Assembly (NCBI RefSeq): GCF_003344345.1 | Contig: NZ_QPIP01000009.1 | Coordinates: 1-33,283 of the forward strand | Length of the DNA stretch: 33,283 nucleotides | Direction: 5' to 3' | From: Wolbachia endosymbiont of Cylisticus convexus | GTDB taxonomy: Bacteria; Pseudomonadota; Alphaproteobacteria; Rickettsiales; Anaplasmataceae | In this document: positions 18,517 through 28,667 of the stretch, piece after piece | Position numbering within the stretch: position 1 is the stretch's first letter | Layout: each line of letters opens with the position of its first letter | Notes under the pieces: generated by a model | The model's input: only the letters and a program-made list of their open reading frames with translations | Database searches by the model: none | Told to the model about the DNA's origin: nothing | Made by a program: the position numbers and the translations under genes

Positions 18517-18870
18517 CTACCATTCTTCAATCCAAGCACTTTTTATATAAATAGGTCTTCTCTTTAAGGAAAGAAAACATAAATCATATCTGACTGAATA
18601 ATCTAAAAAATCAAGATTTTTACTTAAGAAATACTTAGAAGAATTTATAATAGACTGACATTGAAGATGAGATATCGGTATTTCTTTTCCAAGTAAACTT
18701 GTTTTAACTTCTATAAAAATCAGCTCCTTTTTTTTAGATACAATTAAGTCAATTTCACCCAACTTACAACGGTAACGACGTTTTATAACATTATAGAACT
18801 TGAGTTTTAAGTATACTAAAACTAATAATTCACCACAGCAACCTACAAAGTAGCGCAATCTACCTACCAT
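18517..18870 (-). CDS. yraN: YraN/UPF0102 family nuclease-like protein
   Basis: This is a small protein (117 aa) of the UPF0102 family with a restriction-endonuclease-like fold. The hallmark residues are visible: Glu near residue 13 (GCCGELLV), GEIDLIV (about 37-43) and FIEVKTS (about 52-58), which form an E...D...ExK metal site. The cellular role is not established; related proteins are linked to recombination or DNA processing. It contains an A8 tract (18728-18735) that is in frame. It lies between rplQ and atpH, within the long minus-strand run. Confidence 0.87.
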   Translation of the reverse strand: MVGRLRYFVGCCGELLVLVYLKLKFYNVIKRRYRCKLGEIDLIVSKKKELIFIEVKTSLLGKEIPISHLQCQSIINSSKYFLSKNLDFLDYSVRYDLCFLSLKRRPIYIKSAWIEEW

Positions 18871-18893
18871 AAAAAGAACAATTACGATAATAA

Positions 18894-19322
18894 TTAACTT
18901 TGTGTAACTACTTTACCTCCTTTTTTATTTTTACTGTAAATCTCACCTTTTGCTGAAATATCCCTATCAATTAACTCTATTACTGCCATTGGAGCGCAAT
19001 CACCCTTTCGAGTACCAAATTTTATTATTCTAGAATACCCACCTTTACGGTCTTGATAACGGTTAGCTAAAACGTTTAATAATTTATCAACTACTAACTT
19101 ACTATTATGAAGACGTGAAAGCAAAAGCCTTCTACCGTGTAAAGAATTCTTATTCTTAGCAATTGTAATAAACTTTTCCACATATGGACGAAGTGCTTTA
19201 GCCTTTGGTAAAGTAGTTACAATCTGCTCATGATTAATTAATGAGATAGATAGATTCTTTAACATTGATAATCTATGCTCGGCACAACGAGACAATTTAC
19301 TTTTTTTTATTCCATGTTTCAT
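18894..19322 (-). CDS. rplQ: 50S ribosomal protein L17
   Basis: L17 is a large-subunit protein near the exit tunnel. The start MKHGIKKSKLSRCAEHR and the block RPYVEKFITIAKN...LHGRRLLLS are family-typical. It is 142 aa with a short basic extension. It is the last gene of the alpha operon (rpsM-rpsK-rpoA-rplQ), 7 nt after rpoA. Confidence 0.97.
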   Translation of the reverse strand: MKHGIKKSKLSRCAEHRLSMLKNLSISLINHEQIVTTLPKAKALRPYVEKFITIAKNKNSLHGRRLLLSRLHNSKLVVDKLLNVLANRYQDRKGGYSRIIKFGTRKGDCAPMAVIELIDRDISAKGEIYSKNKKGGKVVTQS

Positions 19323-19329
19323 ATACTAC

Positions 19330-20397
19330 CTAATCCTCATCAGTATGTTGTTTAGCTAGTTCATCTATATCTTTAGGTGGCCAATTTGGCACATTCATAC
19401 CCAAAAACAAACCTAAACTATTTAAAACTAGCTTGATTTCATTCAAAGACTTTCTGCCAAAATTAGAAGTTCCTAACAGTTCAGCTTCCGTCTTTTGAAC
19501 AAGATCACCTATATAAATGATGTTTGCGTTTTTCAGACAGTTATGAGACCTAACAGATAATTCCAGTTCATCTACTCTACGCAATAAGACAGGATCATAG
19601 CCCAAATCTTTAACACCATTAGACGAAGAAACCTGCGATTTTTTATAACTTACATCAGAACTAATAAAAGGCTGAAATTGTTCCTGTAATATCCTTGCAG
19701 CATAGTCAATAGCTTGACTTGGAGAGATTGTACCATCAGTTTCAATTGATAATATCAGCTTATCTTTATCAGTAACTTGACCAACACGACTATTCTCTAC
19801 TCTATACGAAACCCTCTCGACAGGGCTATATAAAGCATTAACTGGAATAAAACCAATTAAATCTTGTTCACTCATAAGCTTTAAAAATTCATTTTCTTTA
19901 TATTTAGTTACAGGAAGATAACCTTTTCCGTTAGCAACATATATAGTGATGTTAAGCTCTACATCTTGCCCTAGTGTACATATCACCAAATCTTTATTAA
20001 TAATAGAGCATTGGTCATCAGTTTCTATCATTCCAGCTAATACTTGACAAGGCCCTTTAGCGCTCAAATTTAAGCACTTATTAGACGTGTTATTTAACTT
20101 ACATCTCAACATGCCCATATTTAATACTATATTAGTTATGTCTTCCCTAACTCCTTGAATCGAAGTAAATTCATGATTCACACCTTCAATTTTTATTCCA
20201 TAAACAGCACTACCGCAAAGAGAAGATAACATTGTACGCCTTAATGCATAACCTAATGTTAAAGCAAAACCACTTTCCAAAGGTTCTAGGACCACATCAC
20301 TTTTTTTACTTGAATCACCTGATATTATCTTAATTGAATTAGGCTTAGTTAACTTATCTAAATTTCCACAGAAAGAAACATTATCACTATAATACAT
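19330..20397 (-). CDS. rpoA: DNA-directed RNA polymerase subunit alpha
   Basis: RpoA dimerises to nucleate RNA polymerase assembly. The N-terminal domain has the assembly signature [18 protein letters not shown]. The C-terminal domain (about residues 270-340, with [17 protein letters not shown] and [10 protein letters not shown]) contacts promoter UP elements and regulators. At 355 aa it is slightly longer than the E. coli protein (329), owing to a longer N-terminus and linker. It lies 21 nt after rpsK. Confidence 0.98.
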   Translation of the reverse strand: MYYSDNVSFCGNLDKLTKPNSIKIISGDSSKKSDVVLEPLESGFALTLGYALRRTMLSSLCGSAVYGIKIEGVNHEFTSIQGVREDITNIVLNMGMLRCKLNNTSNKCLNLSAKGPCQVLAGMIETDDQCSIINKDLVICTLGQDVELNITIYVANGKGYLPVTKYKENEFLKLMSEQDLIGFIPVNALYSPVERVSYRVENSRVGQVTDKDKLILSIETDGTISPSQAIDYAARILQEQFQPFISSDVSYKKSQVSSSNGVKDLGYDPVLLRRVDELELSVRSHNCLKNANIIYIGDLVQKTEAELLGTSNFGRKSLNEIKLVLNSLGLFLGMNVPNWPPKDIDELAKQHTDED

Positions 20398-20418
20398 AAA
20401 ATAAACCTTTCAAATATC

Positions 20419-20805
20419 TTATACTCTTCTTTTTTTCCTTAACCTGCACCCATTATGAGGTATTGGCGTTTCATCTGCAATTGAAGTTACAGTCAACCCA
20501 CAGCTCCGAAGTGCTTTAACTGCAGCTTCTGCACCAAAACCAGGACCGCGAATTATTACAGAAACAACCTTCATACCAAATCCGTCTATTACTTTCTTCG
20601 CAGCAAAATCGGCAACCTTACCTGCAGCATAAGGTGTGGATTTTCTCGAACCAGAAAAACCACATGCACCAACAGAAGTTTGGTACAGCGTATTACCATA
20701 AACATCGGTTACATTTACAAAAGTATTATTAAAAGTTGCACGAATATGGACAACACCATTAATAAACGCTTTTATATTCTTACCAAACGTTTTAACTTTT
20801 TTCAT
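20419..20805 (-). CDS. rpsK: 30S ribosomal protein S11
   Basis: S11 lies on the platform of the 30S subunit and is needed for mRNA-tRNA positioning. It has the family blocks [15 protein letters not shown] and [14 protein letters not shown], and ends [12 protein letters not shown] placed the start at the ATG at 20805 ([10 protein letters not shown]), giving 128 aa, the normal length. A longer TTG start at 20826 adds seven residues not found in S11. It lies 24 nt after rpsM. Confidence 0.97.
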   Translation of the reverse strand: MKKVKTFGKNIKAFINGVVHIRATFNNTFVNVTDVYGNTLYQTSVGACGFSGSRKSTPYAAGKVADFAAKKVIDGFGMKVVSVIIRGPGFGAEAAVKALRSCGLTVTSIADETPIPHNGCRLRKKRRV

Positions 20806-20829
20806 AAAAACCCACGATAATAACAAATT

Positions 20830-21198
20830 TTATTTTTTCCCAGCAACAGGCAACCTAGATCTGCCTTTACGAGTTTTAGCATTAGTATGAGTTCTTTGTC
20901 CTCTCACAGGCAAACCCTTTCTGTGCCTTACTCCCCTATAACACCCCATTTCCACTAAAGATTTTATGTTCATAGCCACTTCTTTTCTGAGATCACCCTC
21001 TATGACATAACTTTGCCTAATAAAATTACTGATTTTCTCTATATCTTCATCTCGTAATTCTGAAACACGCTTGCGCTTATCAACTTCACAAGCATGACAA
21101 ACTATATTCGCAGTAGTAATACCTATACCATATATATAAGTTAATGCAAAAGGAACACACTTCTTTACCGGAACATTTATACCTGCAATACGTGCCAC
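20830..21198 (-). CDS. rpsM: 30S ribosomal protein S13
   Basis: S13 contacts the 50S subunit and the P-site tRNA. The start [13 protein letters not shown] and the C-terminal [14 protein letters not shown] are typical. The length is 122 aa. It opens the alpha operon part, 59 nt after adk, the largest gap in this stretch. That gap could hold an internal promoter, but I see no convincing one. rpmJ (L36), which precedes rpsM in many bacteria, is missing here. Confidence 0.97.
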   Translation of the reverse strand: MARIAGINVPVKKCVPFALTYIYGIGITTANIVCHACEVDKRKRVSELRDEDIEKISNFIRQSYVIEGDLRKEVAMNIKSLVEMGCYRGVRHRKGLPVRGQRTHTNAKTRKGRSRLPVAGKK

Positions 21199-21257
21199 TG
21201 ATACCTCGATACTTTATTAATAATAACTCTTAATTTATACCATAAAACAACTTATAG

Positions 21258-21899
21258 TCAAACCAAATTACAAGAAATTTTACTTTCAATCTCTTGCATT
21301 ACTCTATCAATACTCAAATTAGCGTTAATTGTTAACAATTTGCCCTTATAATACTCGCGTAAATCCTTCATCTGAAAGTAATATTCTCTTATTCTCTTAT
21401 TAATTGCAGACATATTAGCATCATCAATTCTCTTCTCTAACCTCGTACTTTTACATTTAGCACAAGTAGTATTTTTAAAAGAAGATATACTATATATACT
21501 TTTACAATCCAAACACGTAAGACGATCTTTTAATCTATCAATTGCAATATTATCATCAAGCTGCAACTCAATTACAACATCAACATCCCTATTACATCTT
21601 TCTTGCAAAATTTGAGTTAAAAAATGAGCCTGGTTTAAATTTCTTGGAAAACCATCCAACAAAAAATTACCATCTATTGATGCAAGCTGGTCACACAATA
21701 ATCTACATATAACTTCATCTTGAATTAAATTACCAGATTCGACAGTATCCTTTATTTCTTTACCTAATTTACTTGCGCTAGATATAATATTCCTTAATAA
21801 ATCTCCTACTGAAATTAATTTCAAATTATATTTTGCTATTAATAAACTGGACTGAGTACCCTTACCAGAGCCAGGAGGACCAAAAATTGTAATAATCAC
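21258..21899 (-). CDS. adk: Adenylate kinase
   Basis: Adk interconverts ATP + AMP and 2 ADP. The P-loop is GPPGSGKGT (residues 7-15), the AMP-binding signature FLLDGFPRN is at about 79-87, and the family DDNIAIDRL is present. The LID domain has four cysteines in two CxxC pairs (CLDC and CAKC), so it is probably the zinc-binding LID type. The length of 213 aa is typical. The ATG overlaps the secY stop by four bases (ATGA), giving the conserved secY-adk coupling. Confidence 0.97.
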   Translation of the reverse strand: MIITIFGPPGSGKGTQSSLLIAKYNLKLISVGDLLRNIISSASKLGKEIKDTVESGNLIQDEVICRLLCDQLASIDGNFLLDGFPRNLNQAHFLTQILQERCNRDVDVVIELQLDDNIAIDRLKDRLTCLDCKSIYSISSFKNTTCAKCKSTRLEKRIDDANMSAINKRIREYYFQMKDLREYYKGKLLTINANLSIDRVMQEIESKISCNLV

Positions 21900-23224
21900 T
21901 TCAGTCTCCTTGTTTTAGACTCATATTTCTTTATCCAACTGTCGTACCTATTCGAAAAAATATAAGATTGTACTTGCATAATAGTATCAGTAATAACGTT
22001 AACTATAATCAGCAAGCTCGTTCCACCAAAAATAAATGGTATATCATAATGATACCTCATAATTTCAGGTATAGTACATATTACCACCAAATACGCAGAC
22101 CCAATAAATGTTAATTTGAAAACTATATCTTGAAGATAATCAGAAGTATGTTTTCCAGGCCTTCTACCAGGAATAAAACCACCATTTTTCTTAAGAAAGT
22201 CAGCATTTTCTTCTGGATTAAATACAAAATTGGTATAGAAAAAGTTAAAAAATACTATAAGTATTAAGTAAGTTATGATGTACACTACTTTATTTGCCAT
22301 AAAGTAATTTAAAATAAAATCAGCAATGGCATGACCCTTATAGAAACTTGCGATTGAAATAGGCGTTAATAGAATTGCATTAGCAAAAATAGTTGGTATG
22401 ACACCAGATAAATTGATCTTCAATGGAATATAAGTAAAATCGTCATTATGTAATTTTTTAAACTGTTTTTTGGGATATTTAACAATTACTTTTCTATAAG
22501 AAGATTCTGTAAAAATAACTAAAAGGAGCAGTAAAAAAAACAATACTACAACAAAAAGGATAATGAATAACGACATGCTACCATTTTTATTTAATATTAA
22601 CAGAGATGACAAAGCATTATGTAATTCGGATATTATGCCAGTAAAAATGATTAATGAGATACCATTACCTATACCGCTAACACTGATCTGCTCACCAAGC
22701 CATATTAAAAATACAGTTCCACCTAAAAGGCTAAAGACACCTATAGTATGAAACATAATACCAGGTTCGACTACAACTAATACCCCTTCCCTATTCATTC
22801 TTTCTAACCCTATTAGGATCGTAATTGATTGAAAGATACAAAACACTATAGTCATATAGCGTATATAAGAGTTCATTTTTCGACGTCCCAACTCTCCATC
22901 ATTTTTAATTTCATTGATTCCTTTAACGGCAGAAGATAATAATTGCATAACTATGGATGCAACTATGTATGGCATAACGTTTAATGCCAAAATTGTCATC
23001 CTAGCTAAAGCGCCACCAGAAAATAAATTAAATACTCCAAAAACACCAAAACTCTCTTTTGGAAATATATCATTGATTATATCAAGGTTAATTCCAGGAA
23101 TAGGTACATAAGTACCTAAACGATAACAAACTAAAGCCATTAGCGTAAAAAATATACGCTTTAATAAATCACCTTTATATAATAACGTAGAATCCAAACT
23201 ATTAAATGCAAATTTACTGTTCAT
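21896..23224 (-). CDS. secY: Protein translocase subunit SecY
   Basis: SecY is the channel subunit of the Sec translocon in the inner membrane. The protein is 442 aa with about ten membrane helices. Family landmarks include YVPIPGIN near the start, [18 protein letters not shown] (plug/second helix region), and the loop with [14 protein letters not shown]. It lies 3 nt after rplO and overlaps adk, as usual in alphaproteobacterial spc operons. Confidence 0.97.
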   Translation of the reverse strand: MNSKFAFNSLDSTLLYKGDLLKRIFFTLMALVCYRLGTYVPIPGINLDIINDIFPKESFGVFGVFNLFSGGALARMTILALNVMPYIVASIVMQLLSSAVKGINEIKNDGELGRRKMNSYIRYMTIVFCIFQSITILIGLERMNREGVLVVVEPGIMFHTIGVFSLLGGTVFLIWLGEQISVSGIGNGISLIIFTGIISELHNALSSLLILNKNGSMSLFIILFVVVLFFLLLLLVIFTESSYRKVIVKYPKKQFKKLHNDDFTYIPLKINLSGVIPTIFANAILLTPISIASFYKGHAIADFILNYFMANKVVYIITYLILIVFFNFFYTNFVFNPEENADFLKKNGGFIPGRRPGKHTSDYLQDIVFKLTFIGSAYLVVICTIPEIMRYHYDIPFIFGGTSLLIIVNVITDTIMQVQSYIFSNRYDSWIKKYESKTRRLK

Positions 23225-23227
23225 GAT

Positions 23228-23698
23228 TTACGATAGTATTTCCACACTACCACCAACTGAAGTTACAGATCTTTTTGCAGCTTCCGATGCAAAATCAACA
23301 TGAAACACAAATTTTTCGCTCAATTTACCTTTATTAAGAAGTTTTATTTCGCTCTTAATAGATCTGATAAAACCTAACTTATGTAGCAACTGCTTATCTA
23401 TGATAGAGTCCTTTACTATTTTTTTAGCTTCTATTAAACGCTGTACATCACCAACATTAAATATAGAGTATACATTTTTGCGTATAGGCTTAAAACCTCT
23501 TTTAGGTAAACGAGTATATATAGACTGTTGCCCACCTTCAAAACCATTTATGGAAACCCCACTTCTAGCTTTCTGCCCCTTATGTCCTCTACCGGATGTT
23601 TTACCTTTACCACAACCAATACCTCTACCTAACAATTTAGGCTTTTTTTTCTTAGATAATTTGGTAAATATAGAATTTAATTTTACAGCATCATTCAT
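23228..23698 (-). CDS. rplO: 50S ribosomal protein L15
   Basis: L15 is a late-assembly large-subunit protein. The glycine-rich N-terminal block (GRGIGCGKGKTSGRGHKGQKAR) is its hallmark. The length is 156 aa. It contains an A8 tract (23643-23650) that is in frame and encodes Lys residues. It follows rpsE by 3 nt, so there is no room for rpmD (L30), which normally sits between them. Confidence 0.97.
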   Translation of the reverse strand: MNDAVKLNSIFTKLSKKKKPKLLGRGIGCGKGKTSGRGHKGQKARSGVSINGFEGGQQSIYTRLPKRGFKPIRKNVYSIFNVGDVQRLIEAKKIVKDSIIDKQLLHKLGFIRSIKSEIKLLNKGKLSEKFVFHVDFASEAAKRSVTSVGGSVEILS

Positions 23699-23701
23699 AC
23701 T

Positions 23702-24220
23702 TTACCTATTTTCAACTATCTCACTAATCTTTTTACCCCTCTTGCCTGCCACTTGGCGAGGAGATAACATAACACCAAAAGCCTTAAACACTGCACATAT
23801 AATATTATGAGGATCATTTGATCTAGTAGATTTAGCTACCACATCCTTTATACCTAATACCTCAAAAACCAACCTCATTGCTCCACCAGCAATAATACCT
23901 GTTCCAGCCCTTGCAGCTCTTAAAACTATCTCACCAGAACAAAATTTAGCTTTAATATCATGATGTAAAGTTCTACCTTCACGTAAGTACACTCTAATCA
24001 TCGACTTCTTTGCAGCATTTACAGCTTTCACTCTTGCTTCAGCAACCTCTGCATGCTTACCTATTCCACATCCTACCCTACCCTTCTCATCACCAACAAC
24101 CACCAAAGTTGAAAATGAAAATCTTCTACCACCTTTGGTAACCGTTGTTACTCTTCGCACTGAAACTAAAAGCTCTAATAAATCATTATTATTTTGTAAA
24201 TTCTTTATAGCCATACTCAA
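23702..24220 (-). CDS. rpsE: 30S ribosomal protein S5
   Basis: S5 contributes to translational accuracy and mRNA entry. The family pattern [32 protein letters not shown] is clear, followed by [12 protein letters not shown] and a C-terminal basic tail. The length is 172 aa. It lies 6 nt after rplR. Confidence 0.97.
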   Translation of the reverse strand: MSMAIKNLQNNNDLLELLVSVRRVTTVTKGGRRFSFSTLVVVGDEKGRVGCGIGKHAEVAEARVKAVNAAKKSMIRVYLREGRTLHHDIKAKFCSGEIVLRAARAGTGIIAGGAMRLVFEVLGIKDVVAKSTRSNDPHNIICAVFKAFGVMLSPRQVAGKRGKKISEIVENR

Positions 24221-24226
24221 AACCTT

Positions 24227-24598
24227 CTAAAATTCAAATCCAGAGCTTCTTAAAGCTTCAGCAAATTGAGAAATTAATCCTGTATATTTATATGCACCAC
24301 GATCAAACGCAAACCGCTGCTCCAATTTCATACCAGACAGACGCTCAATCATTAAAGAAGAAACTTGCTTTATAGTTTCAGGATTGACCCTACCTTTACA
24401 TATGCCCCTAATTTTAGCATCCAAAGTAGAAGCAGAAGTGATGGTGATTCCTTTTGCATCGTTAATCAACTGAACGTAAAAATGTTTATTAGACTTAAAT
24501 ATGGATATACGTAAACGCTCAACACCATTATTGAGCTTCTTTCTATTACGTAACTTCCTTTTCTTAGCATTACTTAAAAAATTATACAATCTTTTCAT
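24227..24598 (-). CDS. rplR: 50S ribosomal protein L18
   Basis: L18 binds 5S rRNA together with L5. RLRISIFKSNKHFYVQLIND and the C-terminal FDRGAYKYTGLISQFAEALRSSGFEF match the family. The length is 123 aa. It is 5 nt after rplF. Confidence 0.96.
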   Translation of the reverse strand: MKRLYNFLSNAKKRKLRNRKKLNNGVERLRISIFKSNKHFYVQLINDAKGITITSASTLDAKIRGICKGRVNPETIKQVSSLMIERLSGMKLEQRFAFDRGAYKYTGLISQFAEALRSSGFEF

Positions 24599-24603
24599 TT
24601 TAA

Positions 24604-25149
24604 TTACTTCTTTTTACTTACAACCTTACGCGGCATAAATTTGCCTTTTATTCTAATACCCTTACCTTTATAAGGATCATATTTTCTAATTTTGCATATA
24701 TCAGAAGCCACCATATAGACTTTTTGCTTATCCATACCGCGAATCACTAAATGAGTTGGCTTTATACACTTAATCTCAACATCTTTAGGCACTTTATACT
24801 TAACATTATGGCTATAACCAAGATACAAAGTCAAATACTTATCATCACACTCTGCTTTATACCCAACACCATTAATTTCAAGATTAACAGAAAAATCATT
24901 AACCATACCGTTAATAATATTATTAATATTACTTCTACAAGTACCCCACATAGATTTTATTTGATCATAATCATCGCTATTTTGATCAACAGAAAGTAAT
25001 AATTGATTATCAACTACCTGACACAGAATGTTACCACACAGGCTCAGCTCCTTTTCTGCCCTAGCATTTTTTATTAATATCCTACCATCATTATATTCAA
25101 CTGAAAAATCAGCAGGAATATTAATAGGTGCAGCACCTATACGAGACAT
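24604..25149 (-). CDS. rplF: 50S ribosomal protein L6
   Basis: L6 lies near the elongation-factor binding site. The protein is 181 aa, starts MSRIGAAPINIPA and has the diagnostic end KIRKYDPYKGKGIRIKG. It is 16 nt after rpsH. Confidence 0.97.
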   Translation of the reverse strand: MSRIGAAPINIPADFSVEYNDGRILIKNARAEKELSLCGNILCQVVDNQLLLSVDQNSDDYDQIKSMWGTCRSNINNIINGMVNDFSVNLEINGVGYKAECDDKYLTLYLGYSHNVKYKVPKDVEIKCIKPTHLVIRGMDKQKVYMVASDICKIRKYDPYKGKGIRIKGKFMPRKVVSKKK

Positions 25150-25165
25150 ATATTTCTCCTATCAT

Positions 25166-25561
25166 TCAAAACACACGACACAAAACTTCTCCACCAACCT
25201 TTAATTTACGCGCGTTATAATCAGTCATCACTCCTTTCGATGTAGATATAATAAAAATACCAAGACCATTATATGCTTTAGAAATGTCCTTATACTTAGA
25301 ATAAAAACGACAACCAGGCTTTGACACCCTAACTATGTCACTAATTACAGATGACTTTTCATAGTACTTCAACTTTACAATGAAAGAAGGTATATTACCT
25401 ATAACTTCTTTTTGATAATCAAGGATATATCCTTCATCTTTTAAAATCTTCAATATAGAAGAATTTAGTTTGGAAAACAACACTATTGTTGTTCTATGCA
25501 CTGCTAATTGAGCATTACGTATCCTTGTTAAAAAATCACCAATACTATCAGATAACGCCAC
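25166..25561 (-). CDS. rpsH: 30S ribosomal protein S8
   Basis: S8 binds central-domain 16S rRNA and, in E. coli, represses the spc operon. The protein is 131 aa, with [10 protein letters not shown] near the start, [10 protein letters not shown], and the final [27 protein letters not shown]. It lies 21 nt after rpsN. Confidence 0.97.
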   Translation of the reverse strand: MALSDSIGDFLTRIRNAQLAVHRTTIVLFSKLNSSILKILKDEGYILDYQKEVIGNIPSFIVKLKYYEKSSVISDIVRVSKPGCRFYSKYKDISKAYNGLGIFIISTSKGVMTDYNARKLKVGGEVLCRVF

Positions 25562-25582
25562 AATATACTCCTTATATTATAT

Positions 25583-25892
25583 TCACCAACTAGACTTTGT
25601 AACTCCTGGAACTTGCCCAAAAGAACATAAATCACGCAAAACAATTCTACATAAACCAAATTTTCTATATACCCCTCTTGGTCTCCCAGTTAAAGCACAC
25701 CTATTTCTAATTTTGGTTTTAGAAGAATCTCTAGGCAATTTTTTAATCAGATTGTTTTGAGCAGCAAACCTCTCGTCAAGAGATATCTTCTTATTATTCA
25801 TTATAGATTTCAACTCTTCCCTTCTCTCCCTATACTGAGCGCATAGCTTCATTCTACGAAGATTCCTCTGTACCATAGATTTTTTTTGCCAT
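25583..25892 (-). CDS. rpsN: 30S ribosomal protein S14, start codons out of frame by one A
   Basis: S14 is a head protein of the 30S subunit. The body is clear: [20 protein letters not shown] and a C-terminus of [11 protein letters not shown]. The expected start is the ATG at 25892, which has GAGAG upstream at 25902-25906 and should read [10 protein letters not shown]. An A8 tract (T8 at 25880-25887 on the plus strand) instead puts it one base out of frame (MAKKIYGTE). With seven A the gene is a normal 102 aa. An internal ATG at 25876 (MVQRNLRR, 97 aa) is in frame but has no Shine-Dalgarno site. Either initiation shifts to the internal ATG, polymerase slippage restores the frame, or the tract length is an error. 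This is the no-zinc-ribbon S14 type. Confidence 0.9.
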
Positions 25893-25908
25893 ATATTTTT
25901 TCTCTCAA

Positions 25909-26443
25909 TTAATCAAAAAAAGGAAACCTAAAAGCTAGTAATAACTCCTTTGCTTCTCTATCACTAACCGCACTTGTTATAACATTAATATCCATACCTC
26001 TAATTTTACTTATTTTATCATAGTCTATTTCTAAAAATGAGATATGCTCCTTGATACCAAAGGAAAAATTACCATTACCATCGAATTGCTTCACACTAAA
26101 TCCTCTAAAATCTTTTTCCCTTGGTAAAGTAATATATATCAATCTTTCTAAGAACTCATACATTTTATTTCTACGCAACGTTACTTTGCAACCTACTGTA
26201 GCACCTTTTCTAATCTTGAAACCAGAAATAGATTTTTTTTGCAAAAGTTGACACAGGCTTTTGCCCAGCAATCAAATATAGATTATCAAATGGCTCATTT
26301 ATCGCTTTACTATCTGCAGCAGCATCCCCAACACCCATATTAATACATACTTTAACAAGTTTAGGTACTTGCATTATATTGTCGTAATTGAATTTATCCT
26401 TTAGAGACTTTACTATACTACTTTTATATAACTCTTTAAACAT
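25909..26443 (-). CDS. rplE: 50S ribosomal protein L5, frameshifted at a poly-A tract
   Basis: L5 binds 5S rRNA and contacts P-site tRNA. The N-terminal part ([18 protein letters not shown] through [11 protein letters not shown]) and the C-terminal part ([17 protein letters not shown] through AFRFPFFD) are in different frames. The switch is at an A8 tract (T8 at 26233-26240). With seven A the sequence reads ...[14 protein letters not shown]..., giving 177 aa, matching the family. As read, the first frame ends at 26210 after about 77 aa, and the second has no plausible start. L5 is essential, so a true null is unlikely in a living cell. Poly-A slippage or sequence error are the better explanations. 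Confidence 0.93.
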
Positions 26444-26449
26444 ATCAAC

Positions 26450-26767
26450 CTAATCTATTACTTCTCCAGAAACTTTTGCAAAACGAACTTTTCTATCATC
26501 TATAACCTTAAACCCTACTCTAGTTGGAGTTTTATACTTAGGATCCAATGTTGCAACGTTGGATATATCAACAGCTAACTCTTTATTTAATACACCACCA
26601 CTACTACCAGCTTTTGGTTTAGTATGTCTTTTATGCACATTTACGCCAGAAACAATTACTTTCTTTTTAGCATCACGTGTTATAACTTTGATTACCTTAC
26701 CAATTTTTCTCTTATCCTTACCAGTTAAAACTATAACATCGTCACCACTTTTTATTTTAGCACTCAT
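26450..26767 (-). CDS. rplX: 50S ribosomal protein L24
   Basis: L24 is an assembly-initiator protein with a KOW motif ([20 protein letters not shown] at about residues 6-25, shown as key pattern). The block [11 protein letters not shown] is typical. The length is 105 aa. It overlaps rplN by one base. Confidence 0.96.
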   Translation of the reverse strand: MSAKIKSGDDVIVLTGKDKRKIGKVIKVITRDAKKKVIVSGVNVHKRHTKPKAGSSGGVLNKELAVDISNVATLDPKYKTPTRVGFKVIDDRKVRFAKVSGEVID

Positions 26768-27126
26768 TATAAAACCTCAACAGCTAATGACATTATCTTC
26801 ATAAAAGAACCAGATGATAACTTTTTTACTGGACCAAACACCCGAGTACCAAGCGGCTCACCTTGATCATTAATTAAAACCACAGCATTGCTGGAAAAAC
26901 GAATTACAGAGCCATCAGATTTCTTAACACTATTTTTCACTCTAACAACAACTGCTTTATATACCTTTCCTTTTTCAACTTTACCTTTTGGATTAATAGA
27001 TTTAGTAGATATAATAATCACATCACCTACAGATGCAGATTTCCTACCACCTAACAAGCCAATACAAAGCACTTCACGCGCACCAGAATTATCAGCTACT
27101 TCTAATAATGTATTTTTTTGAATCAT
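26767..27126 (-). CDS. rplN: 50S ribosomal protein L14
   Basis: L14 is a conserved intersubunit-bridge protein. The start [19 protein letters not shown] and the block [19 protein letters not shown] are diagnostic. The length is 119 aa. It is coupled to rplX by a one-base overlap and lies 18 nt after rpsQ. Confidence 0.97.
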   Translation of the reverse strand: MIQKNTLLEVADNSGAREVLCIGLLGGRKSASVGDVIIISTKSINPKGKVEKGKVYKAVVVRVKNSVKKSDGSVIRFSSNAVVLINDQGEPLGTRVFGPVKKLSSGSFMKIMSLAVEVL

Positions 27127-27144
27127 ATAAACACCTATTCCATC

Positions 27145-27375
27145 TTAGCTATTGATCACAACCCATCTTTTAGTAGCAGAAAGAGGCTTATGTTCCTGTA
27201 TTAAAACCCTATCCCCTTTTTTGCAACTATTATTTTTGTCATGTGCTGTATACTTCTTATATTTTTTGATAACCTTCTTATACAGCTTATCCTTATACAC
27301 TTGCAATACTGAAACCTTTACAGTCTTATCACACTCAGCCTTAGTTACAGTACCAGAAAAAATCTTCTTAGGCAT
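27145..27375 (-). CDS. rpsQ: 30S ribosomal protein S17
   Basis: S17 is a primary 16S rRNA-binding protein with an OB fold. It has KIFSGTVTKAECDKTVKVSV, HDKNNSCKKGDRVLIQEHKPLSATKRW and a length of 76 aa. It overlaps rpmC by 8 nt. Confidence 0.96.
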   Translation of the reverse strand: MPKKIFSGTVTKAECDKTVKVSVLQVYKDKLYKKVIKKYKKYTAHDKNNSCKKGDRVLIQEHKPLSATKRWVVINS

Positions 27376-27586
27376 TTTTTTCCTTTCTCCTTCTTCTATT
27401 TGATACAGTTAGAATACGAGCTATGCTTTTTCTTATTAAGCTAAAACGTGAAACATTGCTACATTGCCCCAATTTTTTTTGAAAAACCAAACTAGTAAAT
27501 TCTTTTCTCAAATTCACAAGAATTCCATGTAACTCTTGTGAAGATTTTGATTCAACTTCAAGTATATCCATTACAACTCCATTCAA
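27368..27586 (-). CDS. rpmC: 50S ribosomal protein L29
   Basis: L29 is a small helical protein at the exit tunnel rim. [27 protein letters not shown] shows the family's first helix, and the second ([19 protein letters not shown]) is followed by a basic tail. The length is 72 aa. An A8 tract at 27473-27480 is in frame. It overlaps both neighbours (rplP by 4 nt and rpsQ by 8 nt). Confidence 0.92.
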   Translation of the reverse strand: MNGVVMDILEVESKSSQELHGILVNLRKEFTSLVFQKKLGQCSNVSRFSLIRKSIARILTVSNRRRRKEKNA

Positions 27587-27996
27587 TCATGATTAGATAC
27601 AAATTTACACTTCATAGGAAGCTTAGCAGTTGCCTTTTCAAGCGCCAATTTTGCTAAATGCATTGGAACATCACTGCTAATTTCAAATAAAACCCTACCA
27701 GGCTTAGCCTTAAATATCCAAAATTCAACACTACCTTTCCCTTTACCCATACGTACATCTGCTGGCTTTTTACTAACCGGGGTATCAGGAAAAGTTCTTA
27801 TCCACACTTTACCAGAGCGTTTTAACGTTCTAGATATTACACGTCTTGCAGTTTCAATATGCTTAGACTGAACCTTACCTACTTCCACAGCTTTTAAGCC
27901 ATAATCTCCAAAAGATAATGTACTACCACCCTTCGCATTACCCTTAATTCGCCCTTTAAACACCTTTTTATATTTACTCTTTTTGGGAACAAACAT
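27583..27996 (-). CDS. rplP: 50S ribosomal protein L16
   Basis: L16 organises the A-site tRNA region. [19 protein letters not shown] and [19 protein letters not shown] are family-typical, and RMGKGKGS is the conserved loop. The length is 137 aa. It lies 11 nt after rpsC. Confidence 0.97.
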   Translation of the reverse strand: MFVPKKSKYKKVFKGRIKGNAKGGSTLSFGDYGLKAVEVGKVQSKHIETARRVISRTLKRSGKVWIRTFPDTPVSKKPADVRMGKGKGSVEFWIFKAKPGRVLFEISSDVPMHLAKLALEKATAKLPMKCKFVSNHD

Positions 27997-28007
27997 TTCA
28001 ATATACC

Positions 28008-28628
28008 TTAACTACCAATATAAACCCAAACTTTAACTCCTATAATACCACATATAGTTTTCGCTTCACAAAAAGCATAATCTATATTAGCACGTAAAGT
28101 GTGCAAAGGCAAACGACCTTCTTTATACCATTCAGTACGAGCTATCTCAGCACAGTTAAGACGCCCAGAACAACTCACCTTAATACCTTTAGCACCCATC
28201 CTCAAACAACTTAGAATAGCTTTTTTCATCGCTCTTCTAAATGAACCCCTTTTTTCTAACTGTTGTGCAATGCTGTTTGCTATTAAAGCTGCATCTACTT
28301 CAGATCTTTTAACTCCTACTACATTCACTTCAACATTACTTTTTACTTTTTCAGCTATTTTTTGCTTTATCTTCTCAATATCTGACCCTTTCTTACCTAT
28401 TATCACTCCAGGCCTAGAAGAATGTATTATTACAGACACTAAATTGACCGTACGCTCTATAACTACCTTAGAAACACCAGCATGCTTAAAAGATTTATTT
28501 ATATAACTGCGAATAAATAGATCTTGATGTAATCCCTGTTTATAACCCTTTTCAGCATACCAAATTGAATTCCAGGTATTAGTATTTACTTGCAACCTAA
28601 ACCCTATAGGATTAACCTTTTGTCCCAT
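28008..28628 (-). CDS. rpsC: 30S ribosomal protein S3
   Basis: S3 is at the mRNA entry site. The start [12 protein letters not shown] and the KH-domain motif [19 protein letters not shown] are clear, as is the second-domain [23 protein letters not shown]. The length is 206 aa. It lies 39 nt after rplV. Confidence 0.97.
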   Translation of the reverse strand: MGQKVNPIGFRLQVNTNTWNSIWYAEKGYKQGLHQDLFIRSYINKSFKHAGVSKVVIERTVNLVSVIIHSSRPGVIIGKKGSDIEKIKQKIAEKVKSNVEVNVVGVKRSEVDAALIANSIAQQLEKRGSFRRAMKKAILSCLRMGAKGIKVSCSGRLNCAEIARTEWYKEGRLPLHTLRANIDYAFCEAKTICGIIGVKVWVYIGS

Positions 28629-28667
28629 ATTTTTACACTTTCCTTATTAATTTTCCATTTTTATGAA

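Noticed and set aside
26210..26271. Second half of L5 starting independently at 26271
   Set aside because: The apparent start lies in another frame over the first half of L5 and has no family support. The two halves are one frameshifted gene.
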